From Paracoccaceae bacterium (lineage in GTDB: Bacteria; Pseudomonadota; Alphaproteobacteria; Rhodobacterales; Rhodobacteraceae), in assembly GCA_027489355.1 (NCBI GenBank), contig JAIXZY010000039.1, positions 62,001 through 126,000 on the forward strand: a DNA stretch of 64,000 nt, in the 5' to 3' direction. The first letter of the stretch is position 1. Every line of letters starts with the position of its first letter. The notes beneath the pieces were generated by a model that had not been told where the DNA came from, did not search any database, and was given only the letters and a program-made list of their open reading frames with translations. The position numbers and the translations under genes were made by a program. Positions 34,913 through 43,710 of this stretch are shown in pieces.

Positions 34913-35713
34913 CTAGGGGGTTTGCTTGTCCTCGACCTTGGCTCGGTTCCAGAGCGCGTCCATCTCGGCCAGGTCGCTGTCGGCGGGAGTGCGGCCGGTT
35001 TCGGCCAGCCAGTCCTCGATCCTGGCGAAGCGGCGGGTGAACTTCTGGTTTGCGGCGCGGAGGGCGGCCTCGGCGTCGACCTGCAGGTGGCGCGCAAGGT
35101 TGGCCATGACGAAGAGGAGATCGCCGATTTCTTCGGTCAGTTCGGTGTAGGTCAGGGTGTCGCGGGCCTCGACCACCTCGCGGGCTTCCTCCACCAGCTT
35201 GTCCAGCACCTCATCGGTCGAGGGCCAGTCGAAGCCGACGCGGGCGGCGCGGTTCTGCAGCTTGAGCGCGCGGGTGAGGGCGGGCAGGCTTTGGGCGACG
35301 CCGTCGAGGGTGCGGGCGGGGCCGCGCTCGCGGGCTTTCAGCGCCTCCCAGTCGCGGGTCTGCTGCTCGGCGGTCTTGTCGCGGCTGTCGGTGCCGAAGA
35401 CATGCGGGTGGCGGTCGACCATCTTGTCCGAGATCGCGACAACCACGTCGGGGAAGGCGAAATGACCGGCCTCGGCGGCCATCCGGGAATGGTAGACCAC
35501 CTGGAAGAGAAGATCGCCCAGTTCGCCCTTGAGCTCGTCCCAGGACTGGCGCTCGATGGCGTCGGCGACTTCGAACGCTTCTTCCAGGGTGTAGGGGGCA
35601 ATGGTGGCGAAGGTCTGGGCAATGTCCCAGGGGCAGCCGGTTTCCGGGTCGCGCAGGCGGGCCATGATGGCGAGAAGCCGGTCGATGCCGGAAGGAGGAA
35701 GGTCGTCGGTCAT
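34913..35713 (-). CDS. mazG: Nucleoside triphosphate pyrophosphohydrolase MazG
   Basis: A 266-residue protein with two MazG domains, which hydrolyse NTPs to NMP and pyrophosphate. The first contains LEEAFEVADAIERQSWDELKGELGDLLFQVVYHSRMA, with the E-E-x-x-E and E-x-x-D metal-binding patterns, and the second contains EEAREVVEARDTLTYTELTEEIGDLLFVMANLAR. Length fits the two-domain form of proteobacteria. It starts MTDDLPPSGIDRLLAIMARLRD. There is no toxin-antitoxin partner, so a housekeeping or stringent-response role is more likely than mazEF function. Confidence 0.92.
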   Translation of the reverse strand: MTDDLPPSGIDRLLAIMARLRDPETGCPWDIAQTFATIAPYTLEEAFEVADAIERQSWDELKGELGDLLFQVVYHSRMAAEAGHFAFPDVVVAISDKMVDRHPHVFGTDSRDKTAEQQTRDWEALKARERGPARTLDGVAQSLPALTRALKLQNRAARVGFDWPSTDEVLDKLVEEAREVVEARDTLTYTELTEEIGDLLFVMANLARHLQVDAEAALRAANQKFTRRFARIEDWLAETGRTPADSDLAEMDALWNRAKVEDKQTP

Positions 35714-35785
35714 TGTGCCTCGCGTCGGGTGCGGGGCAAGACTAGGGCGGGCGCGGGGGCAAAGGCCAGCCCCCGCGCGCGGGTG

Positions 35786-36403
35786 TCAGAACGCCAGACC
35801 GACGCGCAGGGAGAGGGTGTCGAGGCTGGAATCGAGGGTGACGGGCCCCCCATTGTCGCCAGAAAGGTCACGGGCCAGATATTCAAGACCCATCGTCAGC
35901 CGGTTGGACACGGCGTATTCGACGCCGGCACCGGCGGCGAATCCATTGGTGTCGAAGTCGGTGCCCGAATCGTCAAAGGGAGCGTCCGAATATCCCAGGA
36001 CGCCATAGACGAGGACCCGGTCGGCCGCAAAACCCAGCCGCGCCTTGAGATCGACGACGCGGTCGTACTGGCTGTCCGGGAAGGCCGGGTCGATCACATC
36101 CGAGACCTTTCCGAGCGCGAGTTCGCCGCCCCAGACGAAACTGCCCCGCTGCATCAGGTAACCGGCATAGATCGCCGTGATCGAGCCTTCATCGAACTCG
36201 AACGTGCCGGTGGTGTTGTAGGTGTTCTGCGCGTCTGCCGTCCCATAGCTCAGGCCGCCATAGAAGCCGGACCAGTCGTGGACCGCCGCCGGGGCTGGCA
36301 TGGCTTCCGGCACGGGTTCGGCAGCGACGGCGACGGGGCCACCGGCCTGCACCGCACCCGTGCAGGCAAGAAGAAATGCAGCGGCAAGGGATGTGGGTTT
36401 CAT
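35786..36403 (-). CDS. Outer membrane beta-barrel protein, paralogue 1
   Basis: A 205-residue outer-membrane protein with signal peptide MKPTSLAAAFLLACTGAVQA, then GGPVAVAAEPVPEAMPAPAAVHDWSG. Alternating polar/aromatic strands run to a C-terminus LSLRVGLAF that ends in Phe, a beta-barrel end signal. The paralogue at 53766 shares GGPVAVA.EP and DWSG plus the terminal pattern. Its role is unknown; the family includes Omp25-like surface proteins. Confidence 0.85.
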   Translation of the reverse strand: MKPTSLAAAFLLACTGAVQAGGPVAVAAEPVPEAMPAPAAVHDWSGFYGGLSYGTADAQNTYNTTGTFEFDEGSITAIYAGYLMQRGSFVWGGELALGKVSDVIDPAFPDSQYDRVVDLKARLGFAADRVLVYGVLGYSDAPFDDSGTDFDTNGFAAGAGVEYAVSNRLTMGLEYLARDLSGDNGGPVTLDSSLDTLSLRVGLAF

Positions 36404-36602
36404 GATTGCTCTCCGGTAGAAGAATATTGGGTTAAAATACCACAATTCCTGAGAACTCTGCCTGACCCAGATCAAACACCTGCTGCCAGAGCCGCAGCTG
36501 TTGCATTTCTGCATGGTTTGGCCGCGCCGCGCGCACCGGCAAGTGAGCCTCTCGTGACCCAAGACCGACGCATCCCCGATTGCGGCGGGACGCGTTTTAG
36601 GA

Positions 36603-36612
36603 TTTGATCAAA
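36603..36612. promoter_or_regulatory. TTTGATCAAA palindrome, upstream of the M20 gene
   Basis: A 10-base palindrome ending 24 bases before the amidohydrolase ATG. The longer version TTTTGATCAAAA lies at 38429-38440 upstream of the aminotransferase gene. The two may be one operator. Confidence 0.45.
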
Positions 36613-36635
36613 GTTCACGTCCGAAGGAGCCCGAC

Positions 36636-37799
36636 ATGCCTGTTCTGAACCGCATCGCCTCATATGCCGAGGAAATGAAAGAATGGCGGCGGTATCTGCA
36701 CCAGCACCCCGAGCTGGCCTTCGATTGCCACCGCACGGCGGCCTGGATCGCGGAGCGGCTGCGCGAGATCGGGGTCGACGAGATCCATCCCGGCATTGCG
36801 AAGACGGGGATCGTGGCGCTGATCAAGGGGCGCGCTCCGGGGCCGGTGATCGGGCTGCGCGCGGATATGGACGCGTTGCCGATCGAAGAGCTGACCGGCG
36901 CGCCTTATGCGAGCCTCGAGAAGGGCAAGATGCATGCCTGCGGCCATGACGGGCATGTGACCATGCTGCTGGGCGCGGCGAAGTACCTGGCCGAGACGCG
37001 GAACTTTGCCGGAACCGTGGCGCTGATCTTCCAGCCGGCCGAAGAGGACGGCGGCGGCGGGCAGGTCATGGTGCAGGAGGGAATCATGGACCGGTTCGGC
37101 ATCGGGCAGGTCTATGGCATCCACAACGCGCCGAACGTGCCATTCGGCCATTTCCAGACCACGCCGGGACCGCTGATGGCATCGGTCGACACGGCGGTCG
37201 TCAAGGTGACGGGCAAGGGCGGTCATGGCGCCACGCCGCATGAATGCGTCGACCCGGTCGTGGCGATCGTCGGGATGGTTCAGGCGGTGCAGACGATCAT
37301 CCCGCGCAACGTCTATGCGCTGGACGAGGCGGTGATCTCGGTCACCATGATTCACACCGGGTCCGCCTCGAACATCATTCCCGAGGACGGGATGTTCGCG
37401 GCCACCATCCGCTGCTTCAAGCCCGATGTCCGGGCGCTTTTGAAGAAGCGGTTCTACGAGATCGTCGAAGGCCACGCCGCCGCCTATGGCGTGAAGGCCG
37501 AGATCGACTATGACTGGGGCTATCCGGCGACCATCAACCACGAGGAGGAGGCGGATTTTGCCGCCGAGGTCGCGCGCGAGGTTTCAGGTGCCGACGCGGT
37601 GGATGCCCGGGCCGGACGCGAGATGGGGTCAGAGGATTTCAGCTACATGCTGGAGGCGCGGCCGGGGGCTTACCTGTTCCTGGGCACGGGGCCGGGCGCG
37701 GGGCTGCATCACCCGGCCTTCGACTTCAACGACGAGGCGGCCCCGGTCGGCGCAAGCTTCTTCGCCCGGCTGGTCGAACGGGCCCAGCCTCTGGCGTGA
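36636..37799 (+). CDS. M20-family amidohydrolase (HipO/AbgA-type)
   Basis: A 387-residue metal-dependent amidohydrolase of the peptidase M20 group. It contains [18 protein letters not shown] and [16 protein letters not shown], the latter with metal-binding histidines, followed by [15 protein letters not shown]. In the family, such enzymes cut N-acyl amino acids or hippurate-type amides. A strong GAAGGAG ribosome site precedes the ATG, with a TTTGATCAAA palindrome before it. The substrate is unknown. A small exported gene follows on the same strand. Confidence 0.9.
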   Translation: MPVLNRIASYAEEMKEWRRYLHQHPELAFDCHRTAAWIAERLREIGVDEIHPGIAKTGIVALIKGRAPGPVIGLRADMDALPIEELTGAPYASLEKGKMHACGHDGHVTMLLGAAKYLAETRNFAGTVALIFQPAEEDGGGGQVMVQEGIMDRFGIGQVYGIHNAPNVPFGHFQTTPGPLMASVDTAVVKVTGKGGHGATPHECVDPVVAIVGMVQAVQTIIPRNVYALDEAVISVTMIHTGSASNIIPEDGMFAATIRCFKPDVRALLKKRFYEIVEGHAAAYGVKAEIDYDWGYPATINHEEEADFAAEVAREVSGADAVDARAGREMGSEDFSYMLEARPGAYLFLGTGPGAGLHHPAFDFNDEAAPVGASFFARLVERAQPLA

Positions 37800-37839
37800 G
37801 GGCCGTATATACGCGCGAATCTACAAGGGGGTATTGGTG

Positions 37840-38247
37840 ATGAAAGTCAGGCTCTTCGCAGCAGTTCTTGCAGTGACCTCTCCGGCGCTGGCTGACGATT
37901 ACATCGGGTTCCAGTCCCCCACGGGCAACATCCAGTGCGGGCTTTACCGGGGCGGACAGGGGGCATCGGTCCGCTGCGACCTGATGGAGCTGACGCCCAG
38001 CTACACCAGGCAGCCCGCGGACTGCGAGTTCGACTGGGGCTCGTCCTTTGCGGTGGACGACGTGGGCAAGGGCTATCTGGCCTGTGTGTCGGATGCGGTC
38101 GGTGATCCGTCGAACGGCGTGCTGCCCTATGGCGAAGCGATCTCGCTGGGCGGGATCTCTTGCGTTTCCGCGAAAACGGGGATGACCTGCACCAACGCCG
38201 AGGGTCACGGCTTTACCGTCTCGAAGGCGAAGCAGAAAGTCTACTGA
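37840..38247 (+). CDS. Small exported DUF6636-like protein
   Basis: A 135-residue protein with a signal peptide (MKVRLFAAVLAVTSPALA) and mature domain starting DDYIGFQSPTGNIQCGLY. Six Cys residues (IQCGLY, VRCDLM, ADCEFD, LACVSD, ISCVSA, MTCTN) suggest disulfides. FQSPTGNIQC and CTNAEGHGFTVSKAKQKVY match the DUF6636 pattern as I recall it. Function is unknown. The start has weak support; GTGATG context gives a modest ribosome site. Confidence 0.75.
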   Translation: MKVRLFAAVLAVTSPALADDYIGFQSPTGNIQCGLYRGGQGASVRCDLMELTPSYTRQPADCEFDWGSSFAVDDVGKGYLACVSDAVGDPSNGVLPYGEAISLGGISCVSAKTGMTCTNAEGHGFTVSKAKQKVY

Positions 38248-38256
38248 GGCGCCCCC

Positions 38257-38273
38257 GGGGGCGCTTCGCCCCC
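38257..38273 (+). terminator. Terminator after the DUF6636-like gene
   Basis: The stem GGGGGCG and CGCCCCC with a CTT loop lies 10 bases after the stop codon. GCGCCCCC/GGGGGCGC just upstream gives an alternative overlapping stem. Confidence 0.6.
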
Positions 38274-38279
38274 CGGATC

Positions 38280-38304
38280 CCCAGAGAGTATTTGCGAAAA
38301 GAGC
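38280..38304 (+). repeat. Recurrent intergenic GAGAGTATTT motif, copy 2
   Basis: AGAGAGTATTTGCGAAAAGA next to a GC-rich hairpin. The minus strand at 3362-3389 holds a close copy. See the finding on intergenic repeats. Confidence 0.55.
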
Positions 38305-38428
38305 AAGGACTGTCGAATCGGCCCCCGGACAAAGGTGCTGGCGCGTCAGCCCTAATGGGGGCGGATCAACCTTTGGACACCATATCTGGACGACCCCCAA
38401 CCTTTGGAACAGTCGGGGGCTGGCCTGG

Positions 38429-38440
38429 TTTTGATCAAAA
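38429..38440. promoter_or_regulatory. TTTTGATCAAAA palindrome upstream of the aminotransferase
   Basis: A 12-base perfect palindrome 53 bases before the aminotransferase ATG. It contains the same TTTGATCAAA core as the site at 36603. It might bind one regulator controlling both genes. Confidence 0.45.
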
Positions 38441-38492
38441 TGCTAGTCTGGCGCTGTTATCCAATTGTGTCATTCAACGACGGAGATCCCGC

Positions 38493-39899
38493 ATGACCGC
38501 CCCGATGGCCCTGGCACGGCCCACCCCGAACAGCCTTTGGGAGATGGACCGCAGCCATGTTCTGCACCCCTGGACCAACTTTGGCCCCTTCGAGCGAGAG
38601 GGCAGTCTGGTGATCAGTCGGGGGGAGGGCTGTTGCCTTTGGGACGCGGAGGGGCGGCGCTATCTGGATGCCGTGGGCGGCATGTGGTGCACCAACGTGG
38701 GGCTGGGGCGCAAGGACATGGCCCAGGCGATTGCCGAGCAGGTGGAGCGGCTGGCCTTTTCCAACACCTTCGTCGATGTCACCAATGACCCCTCGGCGCG
38801 GCTGGCGGCGAAGCTTGCGGCTTTGGCCCCCGGTGATCTGAACCGGGTGCATTTCACCACCGGCGGGTCCACGGCGGTGGACACGGCCGTGCGGATGGTC
38901 TGGTATTATCAGTCCTGCATGGGCCGGCCCGAGAAGACCGATATAGTCGCGCGCGATGATTCCTATCACGGGTCGACCTACCTGTCGCAATCGGTGGGCA
39001 AGCGTCCCGGCGACCGGGTGGAGGAGTTCCGCTACAAGGAAACCGGCATCCACCACCTGACCCCGCCGAACACCTACCGGCGGCCCGAGGGGATGACCGA
39101 GGACCAGTTCTGCGACGCGCTGGTGGCGGAGTTCGAGGCGCTGATCGACCGCGTCGGCGCGGACCGGATCGGCGGGTTCATCGCGGAGCCGATCCAGGCG
39201 AGCGGGGGGGTGATCATGCCTCCGCCCGGTTATCTGCGCCGGATGTGGGAGGTCTGCCGACGCCACGACATCCTGTTCATCGCCGACGAGGTGGTGACGG
39301 CCTTCGGGCGGCTGGGTCACTGGTTTGCCTCGGAGGCCGAGTTCGGGGTGGTGCCGGACATGATCACTTGCGCCAAGGGGCTGACCTCGGGCTACCTGCC
39401 GCTCGGCGCGCTGATCTTCAGTGACCGGATCTGGGAGGCGATGGCGTCGAAGGGAGAGCGGTGGTTCACCTCTGGCTTTACCTATTCCGGCCATCCGGTG
39501 GCCTGTGCCGCGGCCTTGAAGTCGATCGAGATCATCGAGGACGAGGGGTTGCTGGAAAACGCCGCGCGGGTCGGGGATTACTTCCTGGACCGGCTGAAGG
39601 CGCTGGAGGCGCTGCCGCTGGTGGGACAGGTGCGCGGGCGGCGGCTGATGGTCTGCGTGGAGAACGTGGGCTCGAAGCTGACGAAGGAGCCCTTGCCGGA
39701 CGGGGTGAACGAATCCAAGCGGATCAGCGATGCGGCCGAGGCGATGGGGCTGATGGTGCGGCCCATCGGGCATCTGAACGTGATGTCGCCTCCGCTGGTG
39801 ATCACGGAGGCGCAGGTCGATTTCGTGGTCGAGACGCTTGAGACGGCGATCCGGCAGGTCACGGACGAGCTGGTCCGCGAAGGCCACCGGATCGGCTGA
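38493..39899 (+). CDS. Class III PLP-dependent aminotransferase
   Basis: A 468-residue omega-type aminotransferase. The PLP lysine is in MITCAKGLTSGYLPLGALIFS, preceded by DILFIADEVVTAFGRLG, the conserved Asp-Glu. The N-terminus MTAPMALARPTPNSLWEMDRSHVLHPWTN fits the group, which moves the amino group of putrescine, beta-alanine, taurine or similar amines to a 2-oxo acid. The amine substrate is unknown; the agmatinase gene beginning 96 bases after its stop suggests a putrescine link. The start is fixed by the GGAGATC ribosome site. Confidence 0.9.
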   Translation: MTAPMALARPTPNSLWEMDRSHVLHPWTNFGPFEREGSLVISRGEGCCLWDAEGRRYLDAVGGMWCTNVGLGRKDMAQAIAEQVERLAFSNTFVDVTNDPSARLAAKLAALAPGDLNRVHFTTGGSTAVDTAVRMVWYYQSCMGRPEKTDIVARDDSYHGSTYLSQSVGKRPGDRVEEFRYKETGIHHLTPPNTYRRPEGMTEDQFCDALVAEFEALIDRVGADRIGGFIAEPIQASGGVIMPPPGYLRRMWEVCRRHDILFIADEVVTAFGRLGHWFASEAEFGVVPDMITCAKGLTSGYLPLGALIFSDRIWEAMASKGERWFTSGFTYSGHPVACAAALKSIEIIEDEGLLENAARVGDYFLDRLKALEALPLVGQVRGRRLMVCVENVGSKLTKEPLPDGVNESKRISDAAEAMGLMVRPIGHLNVMSPPLVITEAQVDFVVETLETAIRQVTDELVREGHRIG

Positions 39900-39995
39900 G
39901 TGGTGCTTGACTTCCAGTCGGGGCGCGGGTTTCCTGCCCCGACCGGATCCGCGCGTCTCCGATGAACGACTGCGCAGACGTGACCCGAGATCAGC

Positions 39996-40961
39996 ATGGC
40001 ACTTGAAGACGCGAAGACGCAGGTCGACACTGCGTTCACCCGGAAATCGAACCGGGGGCTTTCCTTTGAAAACGCCTTCGGCGGCGCGACCAGCTTCCTG
40101 CGGCGGACCTATACCAAGGACCTGAACGGGGTGGACCTGGCGATCACCGGCGTTCCCTTCGACCAGGCGGTGACGCACCGGACCGGCGCGCGCTTCGGGC
40201 CCCGGGCGATCCGCGAGGCTTCGACGCTGCAGCCTTATGATCCGCCCTATGGCTGGCCCACCAACCCGCTGGAGGAGATGGCGATCGTCGATTACGGCGA
40301 TTTGGCCTTCGACTATGCCAAGGTCTCGGACTTCCCCGACGCGCTGACGGCGCATATCCGGGGCATCCTGCAGGCGGGCGCGGGGACGGTGACGCTCGGG
40401 GGCGACCATTACATCACCCTGCCGATCCTACGCGCCTATGCCGAGAAATACGGCCCCCTGGGCGTGGTCCATTTCGATGCCCACTCTGACCTCTGGCCGG
40501 ACGACGACATGAGCCGGATCGACCATGGCACGTTCCTGTACAAGGCGGTGAAGACCGGGCTGATCGACCCCAAGCGGTCGGTCCAGATCGGCATCCGCAC
40601 TACGACCGAGGACTACCTGGGCGTCAGCGTGATCGACGCGCGCGAGGTGCACGAAAAGGGCGTCGCCCATGCCGTGGCGCGGGCCAAGGACATCGTGGGC
40701 GACGGGCCGACCTATGTGACCTTCGACATCGACTGCCTCGACCCCTCGGTCGCGCCTGGGACGGGGACGCCGGTCTGGGGGGGGCTGCACTCCTGGCAGG
40801 CGGCGGCGGCATTGCGCGACCTGGCGGGGATCAACATGGTCGGGGGAGATGTCGTCGAGGTCTCGCCGCCCTATGATACCACGGGGGCGACGGCGATTGC
40901 GGGGGCGCATGTCGCCTATGAGCTGATCTGCCTGTATCATTGGGCGCGGACGCAGAGGTGA
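39996..40961 (+). CDS. speB: Agmatinase (ureohydrolase family)
   Basis: A 321-residue manganese enzyme that splits agmatine into putrescine and urea. The arginase-type metal motifs are GGDHYITLP, HFDAHSDLW and FDIDCLDPSVAPGTGTP. The length fits agmatinase rather than arginase, but some relatives act on other guanidino compounds, so substrate is inferred. Together with the aminotransferase just upstream it could make a short route from agmatine to 4-aminobutanal and beyond. Confidence 0.88.
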   Translation: MALEDAKTQVDTAFTRKSNRGLSFENAFGGATSFLRRTYTKDLNGVDLAITGVPFDQAVTHRTGARFGPRAIREASTLQPYDPPYGWPTNPLEEMAIVDYGDLAFDYAKVSDFPDALTAHIRGILQAGAGTVTLGGDHYITLPILRAYAEKYGPLGVVHFDAHSDLWPDDDMSRIDHGTFLYKAVKTGLIDPKRSVQIGIRTTTEDYLGVSVIDAREVHEKGVAHAVARAKDIVGDGPTYVTFDIDCLDPSVAPGTGTPVWGGLHSWQAAAALRDLAGINMVGGDVVEVSPPYDTTGATAIAGAHVAYELICLYHWARTQR

Positions 40962-40980
40962 AGAGTTGGGGGGCAGGCGG

Positions 40981-41442
40981 ATGGGCTGGGTGATTGCGGG
41001 GCTCCTGATCGTGTTTGGCGGGGTCGCGGCCTATATCCGCCTGGCCCCCTCGGACCCGGCGCGCTGGCATGTCGACCTGGCGCAAGGCGGGTTGCCAGCG
41101 AATGCGCATGTCTTCTGCATCAGGGCGGACAACCGCTTTGGCCCGATCCAGGGCGACCCGAAGGCGTTGCTCGCGCGGCTGGATGCCATCGCGCTGGCGA
41201 CGCCGCGGACCGAGCGGCTGGCCGGCTCGGCCGAGGAGGGGCGGATCACCTGGATCACGCGCTCGGCGTTGATGGGCTACCCCGACTATACCACCGCTCA
41301 GGTGACGGAGGGTCCTGGGCTGTGCGTGGCGGGGCGCCAGCGGTTCGGACGCGAGGATCTGGGCGTGAACGCCGCGCGGATCGGTGGCTGGATGCAGGAG
41401 CTGCTGGGCCTGCCGGAACGGCCCGAGATGACCGGCCTCTGA
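40981..41442 (+). CDS. DUF1499 membrane-anchored protein
   Basis: A 153-residue protein with one N-terminal membrane segment (MGWVIAGLLIVFGGVAAYI) and a DUF1499 domain containing LAPSDPARWHVD, a frequent opening in this family, and SRALMGYPDYTTAQ-like sequence near the middle. Its role is unknown. The ATG at 40981 follows a GGGGGGCAGG site; a TTG at 40966 has a GAGG site and is a fair alternative. Confidence 0.8.
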   Translation: MGWVIAGLLIVFGGVAAYIRLAPSDPARWHVDLAQGGLPANAHVFCIRADNRFGPIQGDPKALLARLDAIALATPRTERLAGSAEEGRITWITRSALMGYPDYTTAQVTEGPGLCVAGRQRFGREDLGVNAARIGGWMQELLGLPERPEMTGL

Positions 41443-41533
41443 CCCTGGTTGCAACGGTTGCCATAAGGAGCGGCTTGCGCCGCAAGCCTTTTGTCTCGCG
41501 CTTTCGTGTGAAGGACACGAAAGCGCTCGGGAG

Positions 41534-41562
41534 TGCCTCCGGCGGGGATATTTTTGGCGAAG
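41534..41562 (+). repeat. Recurrent GCCTCCGGCGGGGATATTT motif, copy 2
   Basis: GCCTCCGGCGGGGATATTT, followed by TTGGCGAAGG, in the gap before prfA. Copy 1 lies after mazG at 34876. See the finding on intergenic repeats. Confidence 0.6.
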
Positions 41563-41619
41563 GGAAAGCTGGCAGGGTTGCCCCTTGACGCTTGCGGCCT
41601 TCCGGGCGAAACCCGCGGC

Positions 41620-42678
41620 ATGGTACCCTTGGACAAGCTTGCGCAGATCACCGAACGGTTCGAGTTTCTCGAGGCCCAGCTGAACGCGGGAACGGCTGCC
41701 CCGTCCGAGATCGCGCGGATTTCCAAGGAGTACACCGACCTCAAGCCCGTGGTGGAGGAGATCCGCGCCTATCGCCAGTCGCTTGACGACTTGGCCGAGG
41801 CCGAGGCGATGCTGTCGGACCCCGAGATGAAGGCCCTGGCCGAGGAGGAGCTTCCGCGGCTCAAGGCGCGGATTCCCGAGATGGAGCAGGCGCTTCGGAT
41901 CGCGCTCTTGCCCAAGGACGCGGCGGATGCGCGGCCGGCGATCATCGAGATCCGTCCCGGCACGGGGGGCGACGAGGCGGCGCTGTTCGCGGGCGACCTT
42001 GCCCGGATGTACCAGCGCTATGCCGAGAAGATGGGCTGGACCTTCGAGGTCATCAGCGAACAGGCGGGCGAGGTCGGAGGGCTGAAGGAATTCTCGGCCC
42101 ATGTGCAGGGCGAGGGGGTCTTTGCGCGGCTGAAGTACGAAAGCGGGGTCCACCGGGTACAGCGGGTGCCCGAGACCGAGGCGCAGGGGCGTATCCACAC
42201 GTCCGCCGCGACGGTGGCGGTCCTGCCCGAAGCCGAGGAGGTCGACATCGACATTCCGGCCAGCGACATCCGGATCGACACGATGCGGTCGTCGGGCGCG
42301 GGCGGGCAGCATGTGAACACGACGGATTCGGCGGTGCGGATCACCCACCTGCCAAGCGGGATCGTGGTCACGAGTTCCGAGAAGTCGCAGCACCGCAACC
42401 GCGAGATCGCGATGCAGGTGCTGCGGTCGCGGCTTTACGAGGCAGAGCGGGAGCGCATCCATTCCGAACGCGCGGCGGACCGGAAAAGCCAGATCGGTTC
42501 GGGCGACCGCAGCGAGCGGATCCGCACCTACAACTTCCCGCAAGGCCGGATGACCGACCATCGCATCAACCTGACGCTTTACGCGCTGCCGCAGATCATG
42601 GCGGGGGACCTGACCGAGGTGATCGACGCGCTGGTCGCGCATGACCAGGCCGAGAAGCTGGCGGAGATGGAGGGATGA
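41620..42678 (+). CDS. prfA: Peptide chain release factor 1
   Basis: A 352-residue release factor for UAA and UAG. The catalytic GGQ motif is at residues 228-230 in [10 protein letters not shown], and the stop-codon reader loop contains VPETEAQG near residue 184 (PET, the PxT variant of RF1). I start at [21 protein letters not shown]; the upstream extension is not family sequence. It overlaps prmC by four bases, and PrmC methylates the glutamine of GGQ, so the pair fits functionally. Confidence 0.96.
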   Translation: MVPLDKLAQITERFEFLEAQLNAGTAAPSEIARISKEYTDLKPVVEEIRAYRQSLDDLAEAEAMLSDPEMKALAEEELPRLKARIPEMEQALRIALLPKDAADARPAIIEIRPGTGGDEAALFAGDLARMYQRYAEKMGWTFEVISEQAGEVGGLKEFSAHVQGEGVFARLKYESGVHRVQRVPETEAQGRIHTSAATVAVLPEAEEVDIDIPASDIRIDTMRSSGAGGQHVNTTDSAVRITHLPSGIVVTSSEKSQHRNREIAMQVLRSRLYEAERERIHSERAADRKSQIGSGDRSERIRTYNFPQGRMTDHRINLTLYALPQIMAGDLTEVIDALVAHDQAEKLAEMEG

Positions 42679-43529
42679 AGGCCCAGGACGCGCTGCGTCG
42701 GGCGATCCCTGAGCTGCAGGAGGCCGGGATCGAGGACGCGGCGCGGGATGCCCGGGTGCTACTGGCCCACGCGCTGGGGATCGGCCATGACCGGCTGACG
42801 CTGAAGCTGCAGGACGAGATGACCCCGCCGCAGGAGGCATTGTACGAGTCCGCCCTGGCCGCGCGACGTGCGCGGCAGCCGGTGGCGCAGATCACCGGGC
42901 GCCGGCTGTTCTGGGGACTTTCCTTCCGCGTCACCCGTGACGTGCTGGACCCGAGGCCCGAGACAGAGACGCTGGTGGCCGAGGCGCTGCGCGCGCCGTT
43001 CCTGAAGGTGCTGGACCTTGGCACCGGAAGCGGCTGCATCCTGCTGTCCTGTCTCAAGGGGATGCCGATGGCGCGCGGGCTGGGGACCGACATCTCGGAC
43101 GCGGCGCTGCAGGTGGCGATGGGGAACACCCGGGACCTGGGGCTGGAGGCGCGGGCGCGCTTCCGCAAGTCCGACTGGTTCGCGGACGTGACCGGCGCCT
43201 ATGACCTCATCGTCTCGAATCCGCCCTATATCGCCGCTGCGGAGATGCCGGGTCTGGCCCCCGAAGTGCGGGACTGGGAGCCACATCTGGCGCTGACACC
43301 GGGGGACGACGGGCTGGATCCCTACCGGGCCATCGCGCGCGGCGCTCTGGCGCGGCTGATGCCGGGGGGGCGGCTTCTGGTCGAGATCGGGCCGACGCAA
43401 GGTGCGGCCGTCGTGGCGCTGTTCAGGCGGGCGGGGCTGGAGGGGGTGCGCATCCTCCGGGACATGGACGGGCGCGACCGGGTGGTTGCTGCGGTGAAGC
43501 CCGGCGGCGACAGTTGCGGCTGTGCCTGA
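42675..43529 (+). CDS. prmC: Release factor glutamine methyltransferase (HemK/PrmC)
   Basis: A 284-residue methyltransferase that modifies the GGQ glutamine of release factors. The SAM motif LDLGTGSG is at residues 113-120 and the catalytic NPPY is at 182-185. Its start overlaps the prfA stop as ATGA, showing translational coupling. The N-terminal helical domain that binds the release factor runs through residues 1-75. Length is normal. Confidence 0.95.
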   Translation: MKAQDALRRAIPELQEAGIEDAARDARVLLAHALGIGHDRLTLKLQDEMTPPQEALYESALAARRARQPVAQITGRRLFWGLSFRVTRDVLDPRPETETLVAEALRAPFLKVLDLGTGSGCILLSCLKGMPMARGLGTDISDAALQVAMGNTRDLGLEARARFRKSDWFADVTGAYDLIVSNPPYIAAAEMPGLAPEVRDWEPHLALTPGDDGLDPYRAIARGALARLMPGGRLLVEIGPTQGAAVVALFRRAGLEGVRILRDMDGRDRVVAAVKPGGDSCGCA

Positions 43530-43710
43530 TGCCCGCCGATTCCACGGCAATACCGCAATTATCCCTTGTCACCTGCAGAAGCCTGTGTTTATTGACCCAT
43601 GTCGCGCGCGGGTTCCCACCTGCCGATGACGCACTGCCCAGGCCCTGCTGACCCAAATTTGCTGCCCATGAGGGGCGGCGGTCGCAGGCCAAAGCCATCG
43701 TAAGGACCAG

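Noticed and set aside
34913-35713. MazG as part of a mazEF toxin-antitoxin module
   Set aside because: The protein is a two-domain pyrophosphohydrolase of normal length and there are no mazE/mazF-like genes beside it.
36603-36612. Reading TTTGATCAAA as an FNR/FnrL box
   Set aside because: The FNR consensus has four bases between half sites (TTGAT-N4-ATCAA); here the halves touch.
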